Assembly (NCBI GenBank): GCA_003344405.1
Contig: NOWV01000114.1
Coordinates: 124,001 to 188,000, forward strand
Direction of reading: 5' to 3'
Length of the DNA stretch: 64,000 bases
From: Trichoplax sp. H2
Lineage: Eukaryota; Placozoa; Uniplacotomia; Trichoplacea
Part shown: positions 47,491 to 61,900 of the stretch, piece after piece
How positions within the stretch are numbered: position 1 is the stretch's first letter
Layout of the letters: the number at the start of each line of letters is the position of its first letter
Made by a program: the position numbers and the translations under genes
Notes under the pieces: generated by a model
Database searches by the model: none
What the model saw: the letters and a program-made list of their open reading frames with translations, nothing else
What the model was told of the DNA's origin: nothing

Positions 47491-49599
47491 GAAGACCTCT
47501 TCTTTATCTATCCGAAAATGTACAATGCGAAAAGATAGACTATTCCTTCAAGATATACAGTAGTTACTTACAATACACCCTCTGAAATTATGACTTGTAA
47601 AGAATTACTTAATCCTGCAACAGCATCACAATCTATCACTAATCTATTTGTTTTTGTCTTATTAAATTAAACGCATACATCCCACCCTTGAAATGAGCAG
47701 CGCGGGGGTATTTATACTACTGTTAAATGACTTTGATTATGGGTTCAGTTCAATAGGTCAGTATAAGATTCTTACAGTACTTTTTACCTAAAGATTTCTT
47801 CATGTAAAACGAATAGCTCTAAGGTAGTAATTTCTGCAGAGTACTGATTATTAAAATAGTATTCGTTATATCGCTAAGGGTGGCCACTGGGCCTTTAAAT
47901 TTTGATTTCATGTAATATTCTGATGAAAATTGATTAAACATAGAATCTTTATAGAGTTTTCTACACAGCCATTCTGATTTTTACATTTTCTTATAACGGT
48001 TACTAAGTTAACTGAAATATTTCAGTTTATACATACCCTAATTTGCTTTAAAATGACAACCTTATAGGTAATTTACTATTTTCTTATTTATGTGCATCGC
48101 GTAATATCTAGAATATAACACTGTATTATGATCAATTACAAGGCTGAGGTCTGTGCAACTTGTTTGACAGAGACAATCTTTTTAAATGAAACGGATCAGC
48201 AATTGTTATACCCGTTTAATGCGTGTGGCTCTACCAGCGTTAACTGCATTTATACTTACACTATTGATTTATCAAATTTATCAACTTTCTAAAATTTCGT
48301 ACCTAGTGAATTGACGAGAAGATGAAGAGCTAAAAACATATGGATATAATCGGCTAAAGTATCTGATGTTGCAAGATAGCAAGAAATAAATACTTCATTA
48401 TTTAGCCTAAATGTTGCATGAACCACCATGTTTGAAGTATTGTGTATGTGAGGCTAGTATCACTTACAGTAAGATAAGCCTTATCTTTATTCGGTTAGAG
48501 TAAGTTTAACTCATAAGACAAATAATAGCCACTGCCCAGAAAGTTTGGATATACGTGTACGTATTTACCTTACTAAGCCCTATAAAAACCTGTTACTTTC
48601 AAGGTCAGCTACCCACTAATAATATAAAATTCTAATAGTTATTAAACAAAATTTAGCATAACATGAAAGCTTTGAATTACTTTATGTCCAGCAATAAATT
48701 TAAGTCAATAATGAATAAATACATATCTGTTATGGACAGTGTGAGCATTTATCGAAGTCTAAGATTTTCCTATCATCATACACATACGAAAGTAACATCA
48801 GATGGCAATTCAAATGATATAAATTGGATTTCATTCATATTTATGAATGACAATATCTTACATGAAAATCATTAAAATGATACTTTTCTGTATAATCTAG
48901 GGTATCTTAGACATGCGCAACACAATAATTACCTTAATATCATAATCAGTTACGAATACTTGTACAAGTAAATGATATTTGATAATACCTAATAATTTGA
49001 TGCGAATGAGGAAAATATACCTTTAAGGACCTTATTGTCCTTAGGAATTTCCATTTTACAAATTTGAAATGTTAAGTTGTAATTACGAGACGATTTAATA
49101 AGACCAACACTCCTATATTAGCTCGAAGTATTTTTATACTGACGACCTTCCGGAAATCAAAACTGAATATTGGTAGCCGAACCCCAAAATAAATACACCA
49201 ATCGTAGCCGCATAATGATAGATAGTAAGATATTAAAAGCTTACTTTCAAAGTAAGATTTTATCTTCCTTTAAGCTTTAGTTAAATATTTGGGTAATCAA
49301 TGAAATTAAAATTACAATTATCAAAGAATTACTTTGTTTTTAACTTAATTATGCAAAACACTTATATAAATATCATAGGGTAATACGCGAAATTAACCTA
49401 GATTTGTAAAAGAGAGGTTTTAAAACGTTTGAATACAGCGAAGACGTAACAAATATTTACAGTAGTAGCAACAGAAGGTTACTGCAGTATAGTTTTAATG
49501 TAAATGATATAAACACTCGTATAGAAAGAATTGTGACCGATGAATTGATTATTTTCTTAAAATAAATTTAGATTTGAAAAATTTCGTATTTAGAAGTCA
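47491..49599. other. Intergenic stretch 3' of syntaxin A
   Basis: 2.1 kb of AT-rich sequence. Only short frames without recognisable family (for example 48128-48292, 54 residues). No pentamer array and no repeat family identified. Confidence 0.35.
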
Positions 49600-52500
49600 T
49601 TATAGAGTTGCGGCAGTAGTAACGACATTATTAGTAGCAGTACTTGTACCTCCAAGATTAAGCTGAGAAAGTATGATAATACCGATGATAGCCAGCAAGA
49701 TTAGCACCAAAACGATGCAGATTATTTTTTTCTAAAATATCAATACAAGTATACATAGTTGAGGATCAGTTTAATTCTATGATGTTATATCTATTGTACG
49801 CGTGAAAAAAGTACCGAATAGAAGCAAACATAAGTTACTCGCCCAAGTAAGAATTAAAGTAGTTATAGTTTACTTATACCCGTAAATCCATTGCAAGACA
49901 ATATTGTTTATAAGATATATTATATAATTGATTACGTTTCATTAGAGTAATTAATATTGCTATACTCACAGTAATAAGGATCATATCATAACGTTACATG
50001 TAAGAAACGCTATAATATTTTCTTTATTGAATAACTTGCAGTATTAGGCTCACGTACTTCGTTTAGATTAAGCATTACGTTGATCTTAAGGTTACTTCAT
50101 TTACTATAAGCCCTTTCAATTTCTAAACTCCCTTAAAACTACAGTACTTATTCCTACTACCCTTATTCGCACACCTAGTTTTATAGTGTGTAAGCGATTA
50201 AAATTATACAACTTATACGTATTTATCATCACTTACTATCTACAAGCTCGCTAGAGTTAATAAAATACCGTAGTGCTCTCATATGTATAATTCTCGGTGA
50301 TACTTTTATTTTGCCTGCATACTGTATGCCTGATAAAGATAATGATTGCATACCTTACGGGCTGCTGATTGATATTCAAGGGCTTTCTTGACATCTGCTG
50401 TAGCCCTGTCAACATAATCAACGGCATTTCCAGCTTGATGTTCAATGCTATCGAGCATTTCCGCTTGATTTTCAACCAACATTGCTACATCTAAAAACAT
50501 ATCTTGTAAATCCTACCAATTAAGAAACACGATATTAGATTTATTATTTCGATAAAATTCTTTATTCGTAGCAATTTCTACAGGTAGTAATACCTCACGT
50601 ACGATTACAATACATAACAAATGACATACTCGTAAATACACAGTCTGTATAAATAATTACCTTAACGCTCTTTTCCAGTAATAAAATATCGTCATGCCTT
50701 GTCTTAATACCCTCTAGGGCCAATCTCGCATCTTTAGTCCCTGGATCGACCTATACCATAAGTAGACAATAAATTTCAAAAATCATGATTAATAATCAAA
50801 AAATACTACTTAACCAAATTATGACTGGTTTGTGCTAAAGCAAACTGAAGGATCATCTCTAAATTCGCCTGGCTTGGTACCGATTGAGTAAATATTTCCA
50901 AATCCCAATTTTCCAGCATATCTTCGACCTCCTCGTCGGTTGCAGGCTTTCCAGCTAAAATATTAAATTATTTAGGTGAGATAGTTATCAGCTTTTTCAT
51001 CACATAAATGATTGTGGTATTTAGCTAATTAGGCATAGATAATAGAAATTTCTGAACCTATGCTCAGTTGCCTCTTCAGCTTCTCCTTGCATCTATCTCG
51101 ATATTCATTTTGAATTAGATTAAACTTCAACATAGCGTTGACTAAGCGATGCGATAGCGCGGCATGCTGATCACCAGTTACAAGATTCAAAAAAAATGTA
51201 AATGATACATGACAGTGCATTAAAATATAGTCATTAAATCGTACAGAATTATTCTAATGTTTCAATAGAATTGTGCCTGCATTAAATTCCTGTCATAATA
51301 GTATACATCATAAAATCGTACTTGAGTTCTCTTGATTCGAATTTCCGCGGAAGTATCGCTCGCCTCTCTAATTGATGCTTCTATATCTATTAAAGTTTAC
51401 GATAGAATATAGTAATAGATTACACGATATGTTAGATTAAGATACCACACTTGCATCTGTTTGCTCTTTACCTCCACGATATTAAATCATACCATATTTA
51501 CAATAGATCAGTATCTAAAGTGTTCGCGCTACAACAAACCTACTACATTAATTTTGCTTACCCTTTAATCGAGCTCTAGAACGATTTGTCTTCAGTTTTA
51601 TAGAAGTCATAGCATTTTCCAATCTAGCTTTATCATCTGTTATATATAATATTATTTACTTATGCCAAAAATATAGGAGTATAATACGAATACAATACGT
51701 ATAATTCGCAACATTTTATTTCCGTGCGCACCTATATACTTGCGGTATTTACAGGTATATCTACACATAAAGTACGTTTTACAAAAGTATTTCGTACAAC
51801 TAACCGTAATCTACCTTCGACGCCGTTAGAATATCATTTTGTAGATCGTCCACATAATCAATGTCATTTTCTATTCCACTGAGATCTTGCTCAATTATTT
51901 CGATCTGAATAAATAGGATCCTTTACCGTTATTTAAAATGTATATTCTTTACGAACATACTAGGTAGAAATATAATCGCGCTTCTGATAAATGATCATTG
52001 TAGTGAAAACGTTATTAGAATCTACATGTATGTAATTATGTGTAGTTGTGTAATCTTGGGATAACCAACTGGATATGTATCCATGTATAGGTATATATTT
52101 ATATATATAATTAATATGTAGTGCTACCATTATATTTGGATATATCGCTATTGCCTAATATGGTATTACGTAGATTAATATGTATTTAGAGATAGTATAT
52201 ACAAGATATGTGTTCTTTATACAGCTAGGAGTTGGATACAATAAGCTAGATAGTACTTTGATGCTTAAATAATATAATAAAATTCTGTTAATACTTAACA
52301 ACCACTACTCATACAATAAATCCATTTATCAAGATAAGATGCCGGTAACAATGTACCTGCTGCGGTATGATTAATAATGCGGTATATAGTTGCTGGCTAT
52401 TTTCATGCTACAGCAATTTACGTATAACTCGACTATCAATAAACTAATTTCTATATTTCTCCTAAATTATTTTAAGGTAATGTGGATGTACTTCGTAAAA

Positions 52501-53860
52501 CTTATAAATTTTGAGAACTATTTGCAACATATGTAAGACATACACCCTCCAGTATTTTAGCAGGATTTGATTCATTTAAGTAGCAACTCACTTTTTAAAG
52601 CACGAATAGATAAAAAATAGTAACATGCCGACTTAATTGAAAGCAGTTTCAAAAGCATCATTCATAGCGTTGCATTACTTAGTGTTATAGCTAGATACAT
52701 ATATTTATACGATATCATCGGCGCAATAGTGAATTAAATTTAGTAAAAGTTAATTACGGCATGACAGTAGCACGGACTAATTTATGATCAGTTATCTGAG
52801 TGTTTAGCACAGTTTTAAATTTCAATTTGTGCTTCTCTCTTAGAATTTTATAACTCTTAAAGTAATGATGAATAACAGAAATTCCAAGAGCTCTTTGGGC
52901 TCATTCTAGTCAAAACCTTGATAATTTTATCATGTTTACAATAAAATGCTATTAGACTATCACCAGTTATGGGTTTAGCGACTTATTTGACAGGCTACTG
53001 TCGCGGTAGTATAAAACTTTACGTATTTGACCGAAATGAATGAAATTTACTTCTGGTGCTATCCTGCTTTCTATTCGGAGCTTAACCGTAACTTCAGCGC
53101 AGTATTATGCTTCAGTAAATAACATATTATCATCTATTATACGTATGCATAGTATTTTCATTCTTTCCGGGTAATCTTCTATCAAGCTATGCATTATTGG
53201 TAAGTAGATTAATATAGTACCTGCTTAAAGAATTCTCCCATAAATTCCTCTTCCTCTAGTGCAACTTCAGCCATTTCAAAACCAACGATGGCATGATTTG
53301 CATCCGTATTCTCCTCAAGTTGCACCTACAATGTTAGGTCAAATGTGTTAAAAATTAGAACTCTTAACGAAAGTATGAATAGATCACTATTACGTTATAT
53401 TCTTTACAAATCCTTAATAACTGTTTCGAAAGTCAATTAATTAGAAGACCAAAATGCTATTTACTATGAATAGGATTAATAATTCTATAGTCTACACAGG
53501 TGATGCTACTGCTCTTTATAGACGAACACAGTGGTCATTAACCAACCGCAAGCAGTAAATTTCGTACTAGTCTCGATCAACCTTGATAAGAGTAAAGTAC
53601 CGGTAATCAACTATGAGCGACTAATTTCTCTATCTGTATCATACACACTATAATAAAATTAGAACCGTAATGTTTTATATCTTTAAAATTAAGTGCATTA
53701 GATCCCTAACTATCATTATATCAAAAACATTATACTTGTTAATAGCAAGTAATCTATTTATGTTAATTCTCCTGTATGATATATAATTTAATAACTTAAA
53801 TCCTTAGCGTTATTCTTGATCTAATACCTCTCTGATATCTGCTAATCTATCTCTCGCCAT
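49600..53860 (-). CDS. Syntaxin-1-type Qa-SNARE, copy A
   Basis: Ten minus-strand exons close in phase: 53860-53828, 53325-53221, 51904-51805, 51636-51562, 51386-51322, 51166-51058, 50954-50815, 50750-50661, 50512-50354, 49731-49600, giving 335 residues. Plasma-membrane Qa-SNAREs pair with SNAP-25 and VAMP proteins to drive vesicle fusion. Start [11 protein letters not shown] resembles syntaxin 1 (MKDRTQELR). [11 protein letters not shown] leads into the Habc helices ([53 protein letters not shown]). The SNARE motif is [40 protein letters not shown], with the zero-layer Gln in ENQAE. ARKKK precedes a membrane anchor ([19 protein letters not shown]) and a 22-residue Thr-rich tail, longer than usual for syntaxin 1. 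Tandem paralogue of copy B. Confidence 0.92.
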
Positions 53861-55963
53861 ATCGTGTGAAAATTTAAATTTTCTCGAGAATAAGCACCAA
53901 AGATTAAAGATTTTTACAGTGAACAAAATTTGTATCTTGCTCTGTGACACGGGATATCTCGGTGTTCGTTATTAACCTTTCCTACTTATCTGTAATATGA
54001 TAATTTCAGATTCTTCCGATTAACATATTTTTAACTAAGGATCTGTAACCACTTTAATTGCTTACGATTACAATATGAAATTTAATGATAGCATCAGAAA
54101 ACCACTTAACACAGTGCAAACCTTTGAAATTAAATAAAGTTTCGAGATTCCAAGAAAACTTTTCCGCGTCCTACATCGTTCTGTAGCACTGAGATTGCTA
54201 TCTCAACTAAAAGAATTATTGGATATGGTAGAGTAACTATATTCTTACAAAGTAATGCGCATGCTATACTTGATAATTGTCGGACACGGTAACTTCGCTA
54301 TATCGAAGTAAAACTTTATTGTTTATAGATACAACATCTAAGCATGATGCTTACAATGTAAAAGTGACTCCCTACCTCGATCTGCAACCTGTAGTATGCA
54401 ATTACAATTAAGAAAAGTGCTATTGTCTACATCACGTGAAGTGTAACCATAGAATCACTATAGAATAATGAAATATAATGAAAAAACTCATTATAGATAT
54501 GTAAATTACAGTACCTAAACTGTTCAAGTGATCAGTTTTACGTCATAACCGTAAATATAACACGCCAATGTTTTTATTTATAAGTTCCAATGCATGGGTA
54601 CCAACGTTCTATTCAACTGTTCAAAGCTTATCGAAGATATATTGATTATTTCAAGAGTTTATTAGTAGTAAGAATATGTTTATCTCAAACTGTCTTTTTT
54701 TCCAAATCACCCAGTAAAAATCTTTTAATCTAGCCAATTTACCTAAAATATGCAGAATACAATTTCTTTTATACCATTTTTTGCTGTTACACTCCCAATT
54801 TGACGTAGCTAATACTTTGTTACAGTATCTTCGGTCTTGTTAGGGGAAAATTGCATGAAGCAATTTACTTTCGCCGCTTAGTAATCTTATCGACGGTCGC
54901 AATGTATCAAGACATCAATAACAACCTGAGCTGATACTGTGCGTGTCAGTATATCATATAACGAAATTGCATCCATATATTATGTCATCCTTATTCGATA
55001 TTATCGAATCTACGAACAAAAATACTATTAATTATCTATACCTGACGTTAAATTCTTAGTAAAATTGGTACGTTAAAAACTAAACTTTTAGATATTTATA
55101 ACACAGAACAGAAAATCTAGAGAAGTGAAAGTACAGTACTACGCTTATAAAGTTCAATAATTAATTTGTAGAACGTGCCGTATCAATTTCGTAAATTCCA
55201 CGTCCAAGTAAGATTTATATCTTTAGCTTATAGTTGATATAAAGTGCTGGCTAGGATGAATATACAAATCTCTATTGTAAAACTCCACATTTTAACAGTA
55301 ATGATATGAATCCTTAATTAAAGTTTAGCCTTAGCAGTTTAAGGCTATAGTACTTAATTACTACAGTTTAAATTTGAGTAATTATAGAATCACAGTAATT
55401 TTATCACAACTGCTTAGTTAGTATATCACTAATTGAAGAGAATATCGCATATTTGAATCGGATACGATCGATAAGAAGCTGTATGAGTCAGCACATGATA
55501 TACTATACAACAGCCATGGTAATCCGTAATGGATCTATATATAAATCATTCATCAAACTATTCTCTAGTACAACTTTTAATTTAAGTAGCATCTAGAAAT
55601 CAGGATTGAAATCGCACATTTTAACTGTCTGCAGGCACAACTAGTTATACTTGCCTTGAATGATATTTTAAAATAACCCGTTAAAGCATTTTAAATTGCA
55701 AATAACTTCTAGTATTTAATTAGATCAAATTTACAATTTCAGATACTGATTTTAAATCTTTTTAATTAGTGAATATCTGATATATCTGATAAGTCCTAAC
55801 GCTAGTATGTCTTAATGTTTCAGAATAACAATTTGGAAGAAATGGTTTATTAAAGACATTTTATACAGTAGGTTATCAAGTTATCATACAATTGGTTAGC
55901 GATGATTTGACCTACTCTTAAGTGGATAAAATTATAATATATTAATTTTAGTTTATTTTATTG
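53861..55963. other. Spacer between the two syntaxin genes
   Basis: 2.1 kb between the copy A start and the copy B stop (both minus strand). AT-rich; no exon and no pentamer cluster recognised, unlike the divergent promoters further left. Confidence 0.4.
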
Positions 55964-58900
55964 CTAAACGCCCCTTGATCCAAAAATTCCGCCAAAAACT
56001 CCCGCAATTACCAAAGCTAAGATGATAATACATACTATAATGATAACTTTTTTCTGGATCGTTAGGAAGTCAAGCATTATGAAAAAGAAATAAGAATGAA
56101 TTTATATTAGTATTTTTACGGCTATGATTAATTGCTACAGTTGAATTTGGATAAATGATACTTATAATCTTCGGTAACACCTAAGCAAAATCAACATACC
56201 CGCCGAGCTTTACTTTGATACTTAGTTGCTTTTTTGGTATCTTCTTTAGCTCTCTCGACATAATCTGTTGTTTGGGCAACATTATATTCAATTCGATCTA
56301 TCATTTCTCCCTTATGAAGAAGTTAATATATTTGATTGAATTACTAACGGTTAATTTGTTCTTCGATATTAAATAAAGGTTTACAAGCAGGAAGGGATGG
56401 AAATCAATGCATTGAAAATATAAGTAATGCCTCTTTTACCTGGACGCTAATTAGTTGTCCCATATCCTGAAATAACTCTGCTAGATCCTAGTTTAATTGA
56501 CAATAGTTAGATTAATTTCCAAGTAAACCCTTTATAAGCTAAAGTGAATAAAATAATTAACCGATAGATTCTTCTCTAATTTCATTATCTCTTTGTGGCG
56601 GGATTCAATTAATGATAAAGTTCTCTTTGCTTCCGCGGAGTCAATCATGAGCTTTTAAATAATTTATGAGATGCATAAGTTTAATAGTATATGGTTTCAT
56701 TCATATGACAAGCTTTTCTATTGATATAATTGCGAAATGGAAGTTCAGAAGCCTATATTGTTACATCATAGAAATGTTTTCATGTCAAGAACTTACGCCT
56801 GATGTAAATATTCGGGGTGCTGGACCACCACTTTCCAACATTTCGTCGATGTCTTCTTCACTAACTTTTTGCTGAGCTATTAGATCAAATTATTGCATTT
56901 ACAATTGTTGATTGCAACAGATTATAAAGATTACTTAAGGTACGCAGGCTGGCTTATAATCTTTTAATGTACATTATAACGTATTGCATATTTTAAGGAT
57001 TCAGTAACGTACTTATCTTTAGTTGAGTTTCTAGTCGCGCTTTACATTTTTCCTTGTATTCTATTTGTTGCATATTATATTCGCTCATAACGTCGATGTA
57101 GTTTTTAGATAGCGCAGTACACTATATAGTCCAGGGATGTAAAATTAGCCAAGACAGTTTATGCTGATATTATATGGTCTACTATTTCATTAAGTTTGTG
57201 GTATTAGTATTGTTGGTACAGGTTTTAGATTAATAAAGTACATAAGTAAAACTAAAGCGAATTTTTATTTACAGATAGACTCTTATTGTCAGTCAGTCAG
57301 TTAATCAATTCATGATATCTAATAACACTACAGATAATAAGGAATCTTGGCAAACATGTAATTTACTCATGCTACAATAACGAGAGGATAAGTGATATAA
57401 AAAGTCACGTGCTAATGTACTGCATTAAAGCGCTGTTATAATTATAAGATTGTAGAAGATTAATTGATATACGAGCATGGCACTTATTTATCCAAGTACT
57501 ACTTTCACATATTCGACTTTCATTTGATAATGAATTTGTAATCGAAATAGTTAAGTTGTTTTCAAATCTTCAGCACTAACTAACATATCAACACCCAAAG
57601 AGATATTTCTCTAGAACATTTCATAAAATAACTGATTATTATCTAAAGGGCACGTATCGAAAACATTAATCTTAAATGCTCGAAGTACGGAGTACACGGT
57701 AAAACGTTACTGAACCTCCGATACACGATATAAAGTTACTGAACCTCTTACACGGTATAAAATTACTGAACCTCTGACAGTTCTACAGTACGACAAATGG
57801 TAATACTATCTGTTAAATGAGCACATTATCGTAAACCGTCAGCAAAGCGACGGGAGTTTGCACTAGTATTTATAATTCAAATCAAAAATGAATACAAGAT
57901 TGTAATGTAACTAGTATTGTGATTGTAGACTATTAGTCATGTTTAGTATAATGTACGGTAGATATTTATCCTAAGAGATATTTGGTAGCTATAACTATAG
58001 ACTGTAGTGGTATAGACTCTATGCTAGAGTATAGATGACTATATGTGGTAAGGTGATTATTATTAAGTTACTAATAAGGCTATAGGTAAAAATAGAACTG
58101 TAAATCATATATTAGGATATGGTTAATTCATTGTAGTTTGGCTGGTGTGAATAATGTCTACGTAANNNNNNNNNNNNNNNNNNNNTGGCACTTATTTATC
58201 CAAGTACTACTTTCACATATTCGACTTTCATTTGATAATGAATTTGTAATCGAAATAGTTAAGTTGTTTTCAAATCTTCAGCACTAACTAACATATCAAC
58301 ACCCAAAGAGATATTTCTCTAGAACATTTCATAAAATAACTGATTATTATCTAAAGGGCACGTATCGAAAACATTAATCTTAAATACTCGAAGTACAGAG
58401 TACACGGTAAAAAGTTACTGAACTTCTGATACACGATATAAAGTTACTGAACCTCTGACAGGTCTAAGAGATATTTGGTAGCTATAACTATAGACTGTAG
58501 TGGTATAGACTCTATGCTAGAGTATAGATGACTATATGTGGTAAGGTGATTATTATTAAGTTACTAATAAGGCTATAGGTAAAAATAGAACTGTAAATCA
58601 TATATTAGGATATGGTTAATTCATTGTAGTTTGGCTGGTGTGAATAATGTCTACGTAAGTACTGTAATCGTATCCATATTGGATTAATGATGGTCCGCAG
58701 TAGAATTGTCTTTCTAAGAATAATTTAACTATGTGTAATATAAGGTAAAAGGTTGCCATACGGATTGTAGCTGGGAATGCTACGAAAAGTATACAAGCAT
58801 GCAACTTTATATAATATAATGAATTAAAATGCAGTACTCTAATAGCTTGAATTGTTAAAAGCTGAGTACAAATCAAGAATATTCTGATGTATTAGCTAAG

Positions 58901-61900
58901 ATTTAGAAAAAAAAGGTGCTTAATTAGCTTTATTTACTTGACTTTTTTTTATTCGAACGTCAGCTGAAGGTCCATCCATAGTTTCTTGTTGTTGTATATC
59001 TTGCTCCATTACTATTTCAAATTTTGTAATGAAGGAAAATTTACAAATGTAATATCAATGTATAACAAGATATTTTTGGGTGAAATTGTACCTAAATAGC
59101 TTTATTGAGATAAAGAGCATTTTATGTCTTAGCTAATTCTATGTTATAAAATTTTTAGTCTTCTATGGCGCTTACCTTTGAGTCTGGCTTTAATACGGTT
59201 CGCGAACCTTTTTATTTCTGACGTTAGATCTATTAATCGACCTTCTGCCTCTGATGAATTAAAGTAGATATATGATTTACGTTATTTTGAGTAAATCTTT
59301 GAGTTTATTTACAGAAATTGCTATAATAAGAATTGATTAATTGTTTATCCGTTGATGAACTTATTCAAAATATGAAGATTAACAATTAGTAAATGATAGC
59401 TCATTGAATGCTAACATAATTTTTCCAGCCCTCGCAGATAGAGAATACTAATAGCTGCAGTATCTTACTTTCGATATTAAGATACATTAATTTTGAGTTT
59501 ACGGCAAAGTATTTTCACTATTAGTGCTTTAGGAATTGTCATTTTATTAAAATATTAATAAAACTGAATATTTAGATCTACAACCGAATACCCGGTGAAT
59601 AGAAGTGGGTCATAATCTATGCACCTTATGAAGCTAGAAATTATGACAGAAGTAGATACTAGCCGTTATTTACAATATAAAATATATGTACACTATTGTT
59701 TATTGCCCTAGCCTATTTGATAACTCATGATCAAATATAAAAGTTGATGATTTTCAGTGGATTGCTGCGGGATACGGTAAGAAAGTTATTACTACATTCA
59801 AACGTGATCTTTAGTTTTCGAAGTAAAGCGGAGAGAATTGAACTTATTCTATGTGCGTTTGAGAAAGATATAATAATATCAATTAAACAAATTTGCTTTA
59901 GCTTACCTGAAATGAGCTCGTACTGGACTAAAATCGTTGTGGTTTATTACATTTTACTAGTATATTTCCCGGTTCAAATCAGTGGGTTAAATTCATATAG
60001 TATTGTTGAAAAATATAAAAAGTTTGATAGGGTAGAAAAATAATGTAACGCGTTAATATGCAGCACTTAACCTTTTCACATTACATAAAGGAACGCTTAG
60101 ACGATCGATTGAAGGTATAAAGCCGACTAGGATTATGTGGTAGGTATGATGTAATCTACGAATAGTCTGAATGTTATCTCAAGTATGTTACTGACGTACA
60201 GATAACATGTCTAGGAATTGTTGCCATGTAATATCACAGCTTATGTATTACAATTACTGTACTAATACGATATTCACGGTATAAATACTATACGGGTAGA
60301 CAAGTTAAAGTTAGTTCTCTGTATCCTAGGATAAGAAAATAACTATACTCTTAAGTCTTCATCTGGAAGCAATTCTATAAGTCACTCTTGGCTGTTCTTC
60401 TCTCTTAATAAACTAGTCTAAAATTATAAGCTACATTTGTGTGTCGTATCATTAGTTGAGGATAGAGAATATTACAGTAGGAGGTTGAGAAACAATAGAG
60501 GATAAGTGAGTCGAGGACATACTCGTATACAGTATAATATACCAAAACATATTCGCGAACGGTAGGCTGGTCAGTAAAGTAGTAAAATATGAAGTAGGAG
60601 TGCATCGATTATTATAAAGATTACTCTTACAAATTGTAAATTTCAGCATGGCATTTCCTTAACTTTTAAAGTCAGATATTACCTATTTCATTATTAATTA
60701 ATAACTATGTATCTGTGTACTGTATACTTATTTTAAAATTGAAACGAAATTTGATGTCATAGTCTGATGGAAACTTTTCGAATTTGAAATTTTAGTTTCG
60801 TCTACATACCTTCGCCTATGATATATATTAAATGACTCAGTTATCTATTACGGGTTGATCTTTCGGTCTACCATGTTAAAGTATTTAGTTCATAAAGACC
60901 TTAATGGGTCAGCATTTGTAAAAATATACTCATACTTGTTCAAAGTGGTTTGCGAGTATGAAATTGTAGTGGGAAAAATGATGCAGAGTTATCACAAAAA
61001 CGACGTCAGGTATCCAAAAATATAAATCAAAGTATAAAATTAAAACGGGTTTGCAGCGTTAATAAGGCCACGACTAAAATTTTACTACGTCTAATTGATG
61101 TAGTTTTCACTGGGCCATCATTTTAAGCTAGAGTACATGAAAGAAATAAAAGGTCCTAAAATGAAGCATTGGTCAAGTAGTTTATTAGGTCTAATCAATG
61201 CATGTCTTACGTTAGATTATTATTTAAAACCCAATTGAAATAAATAAATAAATTAAAGGCTAGAAAACTATATTATTCCCTTAGATATTGGATAATCTTC
61301 AAAATAATTCTCGTCATCCATATAAACATTTCTTCAATTAATAGATCTTTTGCCTAAATAAAGATACTAACAAACTAATTACGTGGATATGGGGATATAT
61401 TTGTTCCTATGGCATTAGAAAATTGTAACTTTTAAGCTAAGCAGATCTATCTTTATATACAGGGATATGCTCTTAAAATGTGTACAGATGAGTAATTTAA
61501 ATTTAAAATTTCAGTAATATACTAGAAAACCCAACATCTTAATGGCGAAATTACTTAATGTTGATATTACATTTGGAGCCATCGGTGTTTTAATAAGTGT
61601 TATTTTGAGTTAGGTAGTGATTTCGCTTGGCGAAATTACAGGTTTTAGAATGATCTAATTTTTTGAAGGTGCAGATTCTACTGCGTAAGGATTAAATTGT
61701 ATTTGTCACTATTTTAGATAGGTATCAAAATTAGGGCGGTTACATCAACTATAGATATCTATTCGACTATAACTTGGTTATTATGTTTTTGAAGGTAATT
61801 CTTATTCAGTCAAAGTGAATTAGTGTATTAAAAGAGGTTGATTATGATACACACTTTCTGGATAATGCTCAAATATTTCTAAACTTTAGCGAGCTTTGTA

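Larger units (their letters stand above)
57478..58165. repeat. Duplicated contig end, left of the gap (long allele)
   Basis: 57478-57748 matches 58186-58456 and 57971-58165 matches 58464-58658, with only a few base differences. The left copy carries about 215 extra bases between the two blocks, including one tandem leader unit and a 57-bp element. It looks like an unresolved allelic overlap rather than a true duplication. Confidence 0.85.

Noticed and set aside
48128-48292. 54-residue frame with three cysteines
   Set aside because: No family recognised, no splice context and no conservation evidence; the length is expected by chance.
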